Part shown: positions 53,470-64,000 of the stretch, piece after piece
Layout: the number at the start of each line of letters is the position of its first letter
Numbering within the stretch: position 1 is the stretch's first letter
Assembly (NCBI GenBank): GCA_022559845.1
Contig: CM040123.1
Location: 301,742,642-301,806,641, forward strand
Length of the DNA stretch: 64,000 bases
Reading direction: 5' to 3'
Source of the DNA: Amorphophallus konjac
Taxonomy: Eukaryota; Streptophyta; Magnoliopsida; Alismatales; Araceae
Notes under the pieces: model-generated
What the model saw: the letters and a program-made list of their open reading frames with translations, nothing else
Databases searched by the model: none
Told to the model about the DNA's origin: nothing
Position numbers and translations under genes: made by a program

Positions 53470-53905
53470 AAAACTACACCTAGGCTCACGTCTCTATCTC
53501 TCTCTCACTTTTATATTCCCCCGTAAACCCCCCTTTAGGGGGGTAAAACCACACCCTGGGCCCACCTCTCTCTCTTTTGCACATTCCCTCCATAAACCCC
53601 CCTTTAGGGGTGCAAAACCACACCCTGGACCCAGTAAAATCAGCCCTCGTAAACCCCTTAGTGGGGGGTGCACCTCTCTCTCTCTCTCTCTCCACTACCT
53701 TTACCCCGCAAACCCCCCCTTTAGGGGGCAAAACACTAGCCCGGGCCCACTTAGGGTGCCACCCTCTCTCTCTTCTCCTAGCCCACATAAACCCCACCCA
53801 CTTTCATTCTCTCTCTCCTCATCTATCCCGCCTAAACCCAGGGCCCGTAAACCTCATTCCATCTCTTGAATTTCTCCCCGCAAACCCCCCTTTACAAGGG
53901 TAAAA
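53470..53905 (+). repeat. Tandem hairpin array, middle part
   Basis: Continues the 750-1214 array after Element A. G/C inverted repeats lie at 53528-53543 (perfect CCCCCC TTTA GGGGGG), 53597-53610, near 53650 and near 53711, followed by degenerate units and CT-rich runs. It ends at the DNA-transposon target duplication GGGTAAAA (53898-53905). Confidence 0.75.
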
Positions 53906-54960
53906 GTGTTATCAGAATTGGACCGGACCGGCCGGTCGGACCGGTCCGACCGTGAACCGGTCTGATTAAGGCCGATCCAGTCTAATATTAAAGAATCGGG
54001 TGAACCGTACGAACCACGGTTCGATCGGTGAACCGGTCTGAACCAGTCTGACCCGATTCACCCTTTAAAATAAAAAAATAAATACAAAATATTTAGAAAT
54101 TCAAAATTATATTTATGTGTGAAAAAAATATCTTATTATTATTTATTTGATGAGTTTGCCTGAGCATAACCCTTTAGGGTAGCACATGCAGTCTCAAGGG
54201 AGCATCCACGGCCTCAGGAGAGCATCCTTAGTGACATGGCAGCATGCATGTCAACCATTTGGGAGAGCACATGTAGTCTCCGGGGACCATCCACAGCCCC
54301 AGGAAAGCATTTGATGTCTTAGGGGAGGATGCATGACCAGGGTTCAGGGCAAAGCATATGTCAAACCCTTTAGGTGAACACATGCGGTCTCAGGGGAGCT
54401 TCCAGGGCCTCAGGAGAGCATCATTGGTGACAGGGGAGCATGTAGTCTAGGGTTCAAGGTAATTTGATGTCAACCTTTTGGGAGAGCACATGTTATAATA
54501 ATTATTGATTTGTTGTTATTTATCATTTCAAGACAATTATTGATTTGTTGTTATTTATGTGTGAATAAAATTATCTTATCATTATTGATTTGTTGTTATT
54601 TATCATTTTATTTTAGATATATTTGAAGTTTAAATGTTTAAAGGAGTGTAGATGTCAATTGTGAAGAGTTAAAACCAATGAAATATTATAAAATTTTAAG
54701 GTCATCTTATTTAACCATATTATTGTTATTTTTTTACTTGTAGAGTTACATAATCGTGATTAATAATTATACATGTATGTTTATTTATTTTGATGATTAT
54801 ATCTTATTACTTATTTTTCTGGGTTATACAATCGGGTCGGACCATGTATCATTATTATGATGACGTCACGGTTCAAACCGGTTCGATTGAACGGTCCAAC
54901 CGGTTTGAACCGAACCAGCTCATTGATCGGTTCAGGCACCGGTTCGATTTTGATAACATT
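53906..54960. mobile_element. Non-autonomous DNA transposon, probably hAT type
   Basis: 1055 bp with terminal inverted repeats GTGTTATCAGAATTGGACC (left) and, on the complement of the right end, AATGTTATCAAAATCGAACC. Candidate 8-bp target duplications are GGGTAAAA (53898-53905) and GGGTAAAG (54961-54968). Sub-terminal regions are rich in GACCGG/GAACCGG words in both orientations, so the ends could fold extensively. The middle is AT-rich with no transposase. Duplication length and ends suggest hAT, but a Mutator-like element with 9-bp duplications is possible. Confidence 0.55.
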
Positions 54961-55098
54961 GGGTAAAGCCACCAGTCCACCAGTGCCACTCTCTCTCTCC
55001 TCAATTAGCCCATATAAACCCCCCTGTACATGGGAAACCTATCCCTTTACGGGGGGGGGGGGAACTTCAGTTCCAGCCACCCTTTAACCTATAAACCT
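54961..55098 (+). repeat. Tandem hairpin array, right remnant
   Basis: A CT-rich run, ATAAACCCCCCTGTACATGGG and a 12-G homopolymer (about 55043-55054) in the same context as the array units. These are degenerate units flanking the DNA transposon. Confidence 0.55.
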
Positions 55099-55467
55099 AT
55101 TGTGCCCCAAGTGTTTTTGATAATGACAAAACTTTATAGGTGTGAATGGATCATGAATTGAATGTGATTAGATCTTGATGAATTTCATTGAGTAACGATT
55201 TCATTGTGAAATCATGTTATGTTTTGATGAGATCTTGAGTGGCTCCCAAATTTGTTAAAAATTGATTCTCCTCATGGTATGAATTCTTGATTCATATATT
55301 CATGACATTGTCACTCTAAACAAGAAATGTCTGAGTTTTCACTTCACATTTTGGTTCATTGAGTAGGTTAATGTTTAACTCTTCTCCAAGTGTTTAACAG
55401 GTCCAAAAAGAGCTCAAAAATGTCAAGAAGTTGAATCCAAGGTATGTTGGACTTATTGGATTGATAT
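55099..55467 (+). repeat. Probable LTR fragment of another copia-type element
   Basis: Begins TTGTGCCCCAAGTGTTTTTG, with TGATAATGACAAAA just after, resembling the TGTTGTGCCCC...TTTTGATGAT starts of the B and C LTRs. It has no gene. It is cut at 55468 by Element E, and the rest is not in view. If correct, the neighbouring hairpin array may be leader sequence of such an element; this is inference. Confidence 0.4.
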
Positions 55468-56415
55468 TGTTATGACCGCCAAATGGGCACTAGCCTAACC
55501 GGGTATGATTCGGACCCATGAACCCAACGGGCTAGAAATCTGGATAGATTTATTAAGAATCCTTAGAAAACCCATAACTTAACATATGAAGATCAGAAAA
55601 GGATGAAACTAGGCTCGTTAGAAGGCTTGGGCCCTTAGCCCAAATTCCTATGTTCGAGAGGAAGCCCAATTCGCACCAGAACTTGGGCCCAGAACCCTTT
55701 GGCTGATAGCTGTCATAAAAGGGTGTGACTGTTGGGGAAATTTGAAGGTAATTAATGAGAAATTCATAACATCGCCTGTGGTTAATGAAATGACCTGAAA
55801 CTAAAGCCAAAATTTTGAGTAGGATGTTATCCACAACTTCTATGATGGGGTCGAGGCCCAATAGGGACTGGACAATGGAGTTGTGCCCTGATTACCTCGG
55901 GCTACAGAAAGGTCGCAATTTGAATAAGCGAGAATAAATGATAAACTTGCAAAAATCATAACTCGGGCTAGAGATACTAAAATTTGATGAAACCACAACC
56001 CAAAGTTAGATATAGAAACCCTCTTGATTTCATCTGAAGAGATCTGAATCCAAATCCCAACAGGAGAGCGCGCCCACTCGCATTTATGGCCATGTAGATG
56101 AAGGGTCGCGACTAAAACAGAGGAGAAATAACATTAATACTCCAAAAATCATAACTCACGATAGCATTGATTACATTTGATGAAACCATGACTAAAAGTT
56201 AGATCTGGAAGTTCTCTTCATTTCATATGAATACATCCCAACCTAAATCCTAACAAATAAACGTGCCCATTCGCATCTTTGACCGGATAGACGAAGGGTC
56301 ACCTCTATTCAAACCGAAAGGATGCTTAGCATTAACCTTCCTTAAACCATCGACCTTGGAAAGCAGGTGGGAGCCTTCTGTGTCGTAGGAGAACCTTGGG
56401 AGACTTGAAAGAAAC

Positions 56416-56423
56416 TATAAAAG
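56416..56423 (+). promoter_or_regulatory. Element E LTR TATA box
   Basis: TATAAAAG followed by GAGGGGGGTGTC. If this is the promoter, the word array lies downstream in the transcript, unlike A-D where the arrays precede the TATA box. Confidence 0.5.
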
Positions 56424-56879
56424 GAGGGGGGTGTCATGGGTGGTCAGCCTTTTAGCAACACTACTCTTCCATTTTCTGCCACCTACGTTTTCCCTTGGGT
56501 AAGGAAGAGAGGTGAGGGACCTTGGCACTTCGTAGAAGGGTGAACCTGTAGCGAAGTCTTGGGAGGATCTGGGGTGTGGATCTCATCCCCGGATCGAAAG
56601 GGGTAAAGCTGAGGAGGATCTGGGGTGTGGATGTTATCCCCGAATCGTTAGTTAACATCTCAAAGGTAGGCACCTAACCTCAAACTTTAGGGGTCAATAT
56701 TGCATTAGAACAGTTTTAAAATATATTTTATACACTTTAAAGAGGGATTCAAGGCATGTGGGGACCACCACCATGATCATTTTTGGCTTTTGGTTTCATC
56801 AAGTTTCGGGCTTCCATGAGTTACCTCTGAGTCTCTAAGGAATAGTACAGTCCCTAGGAAGGTCAGCCTTTGGGACAAG

Positions 56880-57880
56880 GTCTATACATCTTTCATATGG
56901 GTCATAGCAGGGTCTGTGCATAGTTCCTAATATCCATAGTAAGGTCAAGCATAGAGAGGTCGGTGCATGTTTAGTTCATGCCAAAAGAGAGGTCGGTGCA
57001 TGCTTAGTTCAGGCCAAAAGAGAGGTCGGTGCATGTTTAGTTCAAGCCATAAGGTTGGTGCATATATAGTTCAAGCCAAATTAAGGTTGGTGCATGTTTT
57101 GCCCAAGCCAAGAGAGGTCTGTGCATGTTTGTGTTAGCATCGGTGCACTTTTAGTCCATGCGTAGGTAAAGGTCTGTGCATAGTAAGGTATGTGCATGTT
57201 TTGTGCTAGCATAACTAAGGTCCGTGCATAGAAGGTCTGTGCATGTTTGTGCTGGCCACGGTAAGGTCTGTGCTTAGTAGGTCGGTGCATGTTATGTGAC
57301 TAAGGTCAGTGCACTCTAAGGTCTGTGCATAATAGGTCGGTGCATGTTTTGTGTTAGCCATGGTAAGGTTTGTGCATGTTTGTGTTAGCCATAGTAAGGT
57401 CTGTGCGTGCTTGTGTTAGCCATGGTAAGGTCTGTGCATGTTTGTGTTAGCCATAGTAAGGTTTGTGTATAGTAAGGTCTGTGCATGTTTGTGTTAGCCA
57501 TAGTAAGGTATGTACATGTTTGTGTTAGCCATAGCAAGCTCTGTGCATGTTTGTGTTGGCCATGGTAAGGTCTGTGCATGTTTGTGTTAGCCATAGTAAG
57601 GTCTGTGCATAGTAAGGTCTGTGCATGTTTGTGTTAACCATAGTAAGGTCTGCGCGTGTTTGTGTTAGCCATAGCAAGGTCTGTGCATGTTTGTGTTAGC
57701 CATGGTAAAATCTGTGCATGTTTGTGTTAGCCATAGTAAGGTATGTGCATGTTTGTGTTAGCCATAGTAAGGTATGTGCATGTTGTGTTAGCCATAGTAA
57801 GGTTTGTGCATGTTTGTGTTGGCGATAGTAAGGTCCGTGCATGTTTGGTCCAAGCATAACTAAGGTCGGTGCACCTATGG
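56880..57880 (+). repeat. AAGGTCTGTGCATGTTTG word array (E LTR)
   Basis: The left part (56950-57060) has units of about 30 bp, GAGGTCGGTGCATG plus TTAGTTCAAGCC. The right part (57370-57840) has more than ten units of about 37 bp, AAGGTCTGTGCATG plus TTTGTGTTAGCC. The core word is the same as in copia Elements A-D, though E belongs to another superfamily, and it runs in E's sense orientation. Confidence 0.88.
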
Positions 57881-59182
57881 GTCTGTCCAGATTTCTAGAA
57901 ACACAGAAAAGGAGAGTTTTGAAAGGGCATTTTATTTCATAAAAATCTGAAAAATTAGGAAATGATAGAAAGATAAGTTAGTAACTCACTGTAAAAGTTT
58001 CATGTATCCAGAAATTCCGTACTTTTAGCTATAAGTCATTTTCTATGCATGTGTAGTCTAGAAGGATGAACCTGTACTTTCATATAGTAACCCGAACATG
58101 ACTACGGGTGTGTTTAGCCATCTTAAACTAATTAACAGCATATCTATGAGCATGAGTAACTCATTGGGAGAATAACTATGAGTATGTTTAGCCCTTTAAA
58201 ATCATGAAAATATGTCTGGTGAGCATCATGCTAGTAATATCCAGTAAGAATACGTATGCCATGAAGGGAAAACAACAACATTCTATGAGGTTGGACTTCA
58301 GCCCCTTCTGCGGGATGGCGATACGTAATGCCGCGGAAGTAAAAGATCCCAGGGGACGGCGATACGTAATGCCCTGGTTCAAAATCCTATTGATTTAGTC
58401 TTCGGTCCCATTGTGGGGCGGCCTTTGTGGGACGGCAATACATAACGCCACTGGGCCACAAGAATCTAGGTGGGAGTTTGCTCTTGGGTCTGCGCAGTAC
58501 TCTTTCATTCGTTGTGTATGTGTGGGCCTCCGGTGTTTGCGGCAGCTGTCCGGTTCCATGAATGGCAATAATATGAACTCTCATAAAATGTGATAATAGG
58601 AAATCGTTATTGTACTGAGGTCTTGCTGCATGCATGGGTGTTTATACTAGTTGAAGAATCTGTACTTTCCTTGTTGAGTTATTTTAAGTAGATGATATAA
58701 ATGAACTATGCTACTATTAACATCAGGAAAATGCATATAAATGATTATATAGATGCAAAGTTGATCTCAGTTTGTTTAGGATGCCTACTGAGCGTCACAC
58801 TCACCCATGTGACACACGTTTTCAGGAAATATAGAGGAGGAGGTTGAGGTGGAGGCAGCAGCAGAGGAATAGAGTTAGCACCACCCGTCTGGGTATGCTG
58901 CGGTCAAATGTTTTGCTATATGTAGGGTGTGAGGTGAAAAGCCCATGTGGACTCATGTGTAATCTGGAACATGAACCTGTACCCTTTTTGGAGATTATGA
59001 ATGGTGGAGATGCTTATCTACATTTCTTGTAACCTGTGGTTTCTCTCTCATGTGAATGTATGTATGTTACATAATATTGTGCTTCCGCGATATGTACGAA
59101 GTGATCGCTTCGGGGTCCGATAAAAAAAGAAAAAAAATATATCCCTAAAAATTTAGGGATAGGATCCCAAGGCGTTACAACG

Positions 59183-59194
59183 TGGTATCAGAGC
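59183..59194 (+). other. Primer binding site of Element E
   Basis: TGGTATCAGAGC, 3 bp after the LTR end. A leader of about 140 bp (59195-59336) follows. Confidence 0.9.
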
Positions 59195-59336
59195 ACGAGA
59201 GACAAACCATGGTTATAGCCATTTCAGATGTTCCATAATGGAGGAAGTGATAGGTTAGAGTGGGGAAAGGGTAGAGTATGTCTAGAACCATTTAAACCCT
59301 ATCACTTAAACTATTATATGTTTTTTTTCCAGAACC

Positions 59337-60449
59337 ATGCCGTCAAGAAGGCAAAGAGATCTTCCCCAGGCGGATGAGGGGGGATCAGGCATAGATGACC
59401 CAAATGGGGCACATGATGGGGCTATCCATGCCCCTACAGTCGGCGGTGGGCCGGTGCCCAATGCGGGAGTCAACCTGGAAGGGTTCATGCAGAGCTTCCA
59501 AGGGTTGATGTAGGCCATGCAACAACAAATGCTGCAGCAGCCCGCAGCCGCACCACATCACGACCTGCCGGCACTTGATCGGTTCCTAAGGTTGGCGCCT
59601 CCTATCTTTAAGGGGGGAGCCGTCCAGAGGTTGCTGAGTTGTTGCTCAGCGAAATGGAAAAGAAGTTCCGTGCAATGCGGTGTCCCGGAGAGGAGAAGGT
59701 GAACCTGGCGGCTTATGTTCTGCAAGACCAGGCCGACTTGTGGTGGAAGGCAAAGATGCGGACCACCTTCGCAGACTACCACGACGGTGACATACTATGG
59801 GAGGAATTCTTGGCTATCTTCCGAGAGAAGTATTTTCCCGAGCATGTGCGAGATGCGAAGGAGCAAGAATTTCTAAGCCTCGAGCAAGGGAGCATGTCGG
59901 TGGCCGACTATGAGGCCAAGTTTTCAGCTCTGGGCCAATATGCTCCACACATATTCGATGATGCGCATCGGAAGGTGAAGAAATTTGTCAATGGACTGCG
60001 TAGTAATGTCCGACGCTATGTCGCAACCCAAGACCCTGGCTCCTACCCAACGGCATTGAGACTTGCTCATCTAGTCGAGCAGGAAAATACAAGGTAATGG
60101 CTGAAGCCATAAGAGTTAGGAGATATATAAGGGTAAGTCTTAACCAATGTCCATTTATAGGTTCGTCGAGGAGCAGAAGTCATCGGGCAAGAGGCCTATG
60201 CAAGCCGGAGGGAGGCGAGACAAGAAAAAGGTGGCGCGCCAAGGACCGGTTCCGAAGGGCGGGCCGGGGATTCCATTTTGTATCCAGTGTGGGCGCAACC
60301 ATCGAGGATAGGAATGCTGGAGGACTGAAGGCAAGTGTTATGAATGCGGCGAGGGCAGACACTTTGTGAAGAACTGCCCCAAGAAGGCTCAACAAAAGTC
60401 ATTTTTCCACAAGAGAAGATTCAATACAAAGGGCGAGTCTATGCGCTAA
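59337..60449 (+). pseudogene. Element E Gag
   Basis: ATG 59337 (MPSRRQRDLPQADEGG) in frame 3 is broken by TAG 59511 (CAG-type) and a one-base shift in a G run near 59610, then continues in frame 2 with the Gag domain (MEKKFRAMRCPGEEK, DLWWKAKM, FLAIFREKYFPEHVRD). At 60094-60160 is a 67-bp GT...AG segment; beyond it, frame 3 gives FVEEQKSSGKRPM and two zinc-binding motifs, CIQC...H...EC (60279-60317, with TAG 60309 inside) and [14 protein letters not shown] (60336-60377). It ends at 60449, overlapping the protease frame. A particle protein in this family; not functional here. Confidence 0.82.
60094..60160 (+). other. Intron-like 67-bp insertion in Element E Gag
   Basis: The reading frame stops at TAA 60095 but continues after 60160 if the segment from GTAATG to TTTATAG is removed, joining ENTR to FVEEQK. 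The segment starts GT, ends AG, has CTTAAC about 20 nt before the end, and is flanked by the 4-bp repeat AGGT. Splicing is inferred, not shown; an ordinary small insertion is the alternative. Confidence 0.45.
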
Positions 60450-61952
60450 TGCAAGAAGAGGCAGACAATACCCCGGCCATGGCTGAAGGTATGCTCATGG
60501 TGGATAATGTTTATGCAAAGGTCCTGTTTGACCCGGGGGCTACACACACATTCATATCCACTAGTTTTGCCAACCAATTAAAGAATCGCCCCCAAGCCAC
60601 ATTCTTCGGTGAAATGATAGTTAGCACACCAACCGGGAAACAAGTCCACACCAAGCTTGTGATCCTTACTATAGAAGTCAATATCAATGTGAGGATATTG
60701 CTGGGGGAAGCATACATCCTAGAAATGAATGACTTTGACCTCATTCTGGGGATGGACTGGTTAGACAAACACTGTGCTCTCTTGGACTGCCATCGGAAGA
60801 GAGTGATTTTTCAGAAACCGGGGAAGGAGACATTCTTCTTTCAATGCCCTAAAGACAAGTCGGGAAGAATGATGGTATCAGTCATCCGGGCCTCCAAGCT
60901 GATCAGCAGAGGATGCGACTACTTCTTAGCTAGTGTGGTGCTTGAAGAAGGCTCCATCAAGATTTTGGAAGACTTGGACATAGTCCGAGAATTTCCTGAT
61001 GTGTTTCCCAAGGATCTACCGGGGCTACCACCAGCTCGAGGGACAGAGTTCTCTATTGAGCTAGTACCAGGCATCGCACCCATCTCTGTTCCACCATATC
61101 GAATGGCTCCGACAGAACTTGCTGAACTCAGGAAGCAATTGCAAGAGTTGCTAGACAAAGGCTTCATCCGGCCCAGCGTGTCCCCATGGGGAGCACCAGT
61201 CTTGTTCGTGCGGAAGAAGGATGGGACCATGCAACTGTGCATTGATTACCGCAAGCTCAACCAAGTCACCATAAAGAACAAGTACCCTCTGTCAAGGATT
61301 GAGGAGTTGTTTGACCAATTATCATCTGCCAAAGTCTTCTCCAAGATTGATCTGAGGAAAGGTTATCACCAGATCAGAATCAAGCCCGAGGATGTGCCAA
61401 AGTCAGCCTTTAGGACTCGGTATGGTCACTACGAGTTCTTAGTAGTACCATTCGGGCTGACTAATGCACCGGCTGTATTCATGGAACAGATGAATCCGAT
61501 TTTCTGCCCCTATCTTGATCAGTTTGTCGTGGTCTTTATAGATGACATCCTGATATATTCTGTCAGTCAAGAGAAGCACCAGCAGCACTTGAGAGTGGTA
61601 CTCCAGACCCTCAGGGAGAATAAATTCTTCGCCAAGTTCAGCAAATGTGAATTCTGGCTAGATCGGGTTATGTTTCTCGGGCATGTTATATCCAGGAATG
61701 GCATATCGGTGGACCTTAGCAAGGTGGAAGCAGTGACAAAATGGGAAGCACCGAAGACAGTCATGGAGATTAGGAGCTTCCTTGGACTGGCTGGGTATTA
61801 TCGCCGATTCATGGAAGGTTTATCCACCATTGCAACCCCAATGAGTAAGCTGACCAAGAAAGGAGTAAAGTGTATCTGGTCAAGGGAGTGTGAAGATAGC
61901 TTTCAGATGCTCAAGGAAAAATTGACTACGGCCCCGGTGTTGGCACTCCCTC
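60344..61952 (+). pseudogene. Element E protease and reverse transcriptase
   Basis: Open in frame 2 from 60344; recognisable sequence begins near 60400 ([15 protein letters not shown]). The protease has [11 protein letters not shown] near 60527, with Pro at the position after Asp as in many plant gypsy copies. It is followed by [15 protein letters not shown] has [51 protein letters not shown] and the catalytic FIDDILIYS near 61534, then [12 protein letters not shown]. The frame is lost at a run of 15 G (61953-61967). This is the longest intact open frame in the window (about 560 codons). Confidence 0.9.
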
Positions 61953-63852
61953 GGGGGGGGGGGGGGGCGACGGCTTCACTGTTTACACAGATGCCTCTAG
62001 AATCAGCCTCGGTTGCGTATTGATGCAAAATGGCCGGGTGATTGCCTATGCCTCAAGACAACTAAAGGACCATGAAAGGAACTACTCCACTCATGACCTG
62101 GAAATGGCAGCGGTGGTCCACACCTTGCGTATCTGGAGGCACTATTTATATGGGGTTCGGTTTGAGGTCTTCACTGACCATCAGAGTCTCAAGTACATAT
62201 TCACCCAGAAGGAACTCAATTTGAGGCAAAGGAGATGGGTTGAGCTATTGAAGGACTATGACTTCACCTTACAATACCATCTGGGCAAGGCGAATGTGGT
62301 GGCATATGCTCTCAGCCGAAAGTTGATGGCGCTGAGTTTGCATCGATAGTGGGATATGATGGAGGGAGTGATCAAATCATGACCCGAGAAAGGGAAGCAC
62401 TTCGGTCTCCTAGCTGGGTTATCGGCAAGACCTGCATACTTAGATAGAATTGCTGAGGCACAAAGGCAGAACATGGCATTACAGAGACAACTAAACAATG
62501 AGAACTTCCAAATGAGGATTGATGGACTGATCACATTCTGAGGAAGAATTTGTGTACCAGATGATGTGGAGATAAAGAAGGACTTGATGCGGGAGGCTCA
62601 TAGGGAAAAGTTCTCCATCCATCCCGGAAGCACCAAGATGTTCCAGGATATGAAGAGAACGTACTGGTGGCCAGAAATGAAGCGAGACATTACGGAGTTC
62701 ATGTCCAAATGTCTCACATGTCAGCAGGTAAAAATTGAGCATCAAAGACCTAGCGGTCCTCTCTAGACCATTGAGATGGCATAATGGAAATGGGAACAAA
62801 TCACCATGGACTTTGTGCCTGGTCTACCCATGACCAGGAGAAGGCACGACACAATCTGGGTAATTGTGGACAGGTTCACAAAGACTGCACACTTCCTGCC
62901 CGTCAACAAGCAAACTCCAATCGAATCCTCAGCGAAATTATTCATCGCTGAGATTATTCGGTTGCATGGTGCACCCTTGTCCATCATTTCTGATTGGGAC
63001 CCTCAATTCACCGCGAGGTTCTGGAAGAGTTTGCAGCATGCTGTGGGGACAGAGTTGCGGCTCAGCTCGGCCTTTCACCCTCAGACTGATGGGCAATCCG
63101 AGCGTACCATCCAAACCCTAGAAGATATGCTGAGGGTGTGCAGTATTGAATGGAGGAGCAACTGGGATGATCACTTACCCCTAATGGAGTTTGCATACAA
63201 AAATAGCTACCACTCCGCCATCAGAATGCCACCCTATGAGGCACTTTATGGGCGGCCATGTAGGTCACCAGTATGTTGGTATGAAGCTGGCGAGAAGCAG
63301 CTATTCGGGCCACAATTGGTGCAAGACTGCTCAGAGAAGATATCCATGATCCGACAGTGACTCCTTATAGCCCAGAGCCGTCAGAAAAGTTATGCAGACC
63401 AGCAGCGGCGGACAGAGTTGACATTTGCGGAAGGAGACCATGTATTCCTAAAGGTGTCTCCTACCAAGGGAGTCATGCGATTTGGGAAGAAGGGCAAGCT
63501 CAGTCCCATGCATATCAGGCCTTTTGAGATTCTACAGAGGGTCGACAAGGTGGCTTATCAACTTGCACTCCCGCCTGCTCTGGCACATGTGCATCCGATT
63601 TTTCACGTCTCCATGCTCAGGGAATATGTCCGTGATGCCTCGCATGTGATAGAATACGAGCCCCTGAAAGTTCAAGCAAATCTGTCTTATGTGGAGTAGC
63701 CCATCGAGATAATAGACCGGAAGGAATAGGTATTGAGGAATAAGACCATCCGGCTGGTGAAAGTCTTATGGAGGAATTCTCATTCCGAGGAAGCAACTTG
63801 GGAGCCGGAGGACAAGATATGCCAGGAATACCCCCAACTATTCGGTAAGTAA
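61953..63852 (+). pseudogene. Element E RNase H, integrase and chromodomain
   Basis: After the G run, frame 1 encodes RNase H ([44 protein letters not shown]). Integrase follows with H-H-C-C (HREKFSIHPGSTKM ... CLTCQQVK), core MDFVPGLPMTRR, ISDWDPQFTARFW (Trp where relatives have Arg), HPQTDGQSERTIQ and the YGRPCRSP region. It ends in a chromodomain (about 63715-63843) and TAA 63850. In-frame stops occur at 62347, near 62539, 62764, 63358, 63697 and 63727. The enzymes remove RNA template and insert the DNA; the chromodomain reads histone marks in this family. Confidence 0.88.
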
Positions 63853-63903
63853 TTTTCCTTGAAGGGAAGTTTTTCAATTCAATTTTGAGGATGAAATTAT
63901 TTT

Positions 63904-63916
63904 AAGTGGGAGAGAA
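63904..63916 (+). other. Polypurine tract of Element E
   Basis: AAGTGGGAGAGAA directly before TGTTATGAC, the plus-strand primer of the element. Confidence 0.8.
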
Positions 63917-64000
63917 TGTTATGACTACCAATTGGGCACTAGCCCAATCGGGTATGATTCGGACCCATGAACTCAACGGGCCAGAAATCTGGACAGATTA
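63917..64000 (+). repeat. Element E 3' LTR, first 84 bp
   Basis: TGTTATGACTACC... matches 55468 onward with a few substitutions (GACCGCCAAATGG against GACTACCAATTGG). The remainder lies beyond the window. Confidence 0.9.

Larger units (their letters stand above)
55468..59179 (+). repeat. Element E 5' LTR
   Basis: 3712 bp, TGTTATGACC to GCGTTACA. It contains a TATA box (56416), a duplicated GAGGATCTGGGGTGTGGAT segment near 56575 and 56615, the word array (56880-57880) and three GGGAYGGCGATACGTAATGCC-like units at about 58312-58450. Near the end is a purine-rich stretch (58830-58870). No gene lies within it. Confidence 0.9.
55468..64000 (+). mobile_element. Element E: Tekay/Del-like Ty3-gypsy chromovirus (right end outside the window)
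   Basis: 5' LTR 55468-59179, primer site 59183, Gag, protease, RT, RNase H, integrase and chromodomain to 63852, polypurine tract 63904-63916, and the first 84 bp of the 3' LTR. The C-terminal chromodomain (KVLWRNSHSEEATWEPEDK ... YPQLF) is typical of Tekay/Del/Reina plant chromoviruses (family knowledge). The left target flank is GATAT (55463-55467); the right flank is beyond the window. Frameshifts and stops make it non-functional. Confidence 0.92.

Noticed and set aside
53906..54960. Reading the GACCGG-rich element as a SINE or LTR fragment
   Set aside because: Inverted terminal repeats and an 8-bp flanking repeat fit a DNA transposon better, and no pol III boxes or poly(A) tail were seen.

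Overview
This window is repeat-rich plant DNA with no recognisable host gene. Six LTR retrotransposons, all primed at a plant initiator-Met-tRNA type site (TGGTATCAGAGC or a close variant), plus a small DNA transposon and a tandem array, account for nearly all of it. Chromovirus integrases with chromodomains, long-LTR copia elements and nested insertions point to a flowering plant with a large genome. The species cannot be named from this sequence.

Layout. Bases 1-749 are unassigned. A ~70-bp tandem array of G/C hairpins (750-1214, continuing at 53470-53905 and 54961-55098) is split by copia-type Element A (1215-53469). Three elements sit inside A: Element B (7746-28177, perfect TSD GGTCC) in its non-coding interior, Element F (30291-40200, a Ty3-gypsy chromovirus, TSD TAGTC/CAATC) in its 3' LTR, and Element D (41684-53079, perfect TSD TGGTT) further along the same LTR. 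Element C (11753-24039, minus strand, perfect TSD GACTT) sits inside the last codons of B's gag. A probable hAT-type element (53906-54960) lies in the array. Element E (55468 to beyond the window end), a Tekay/Del-like chromovirus, follows.

A, B, C and D form one group of gag-only elements. Each has 2-3.6 kb LTRs and one gag gene, made of an N-terminal copia Gag domain, a long coiled coil, three to seven CCHC knuckles and a GPKxSWVP-like end. Each also has 2-3 kb of non-coding interior with repeated GGGGGAG tracts, and no protease, integrase, RT or RNase H. They resemble the Sirevirus lineage but must borrow pol from elsewhere. All four gags are broken, mostly by TGG, CAA/CAG or CGA changing to stop.

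The most interesting signal is a set of RNA-like structures kept in all or most of these four diverged elements, with compensatory changes in the stems: (1) a hairpin starting 16-17 nt after the gag stop, often with AATAAA in its loop; (2) two successive hairpins in the R/U5 leader; (3) a hairpin with a C6-C7 loop just before the LTR end and primer site; (4) inverted repeats that place the polypurine tract in a loop; (5) a ~120-nt structured block in the non-coding interior; and (6) tandem arrays of small leader hairpins. In addition, LTRs of five elements from both superfamilies carry arrays of one related word, core GTC(T/G)(G/A)T(A/G)CA, always in the element's sense orientation. A working hypothesis is a non-autonomous retrotransposon system in which a multi-knuckle Gag recognises a multi-hairpin leader. 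All structures and alignments were read by eye; no folding, alignment or database search was run.
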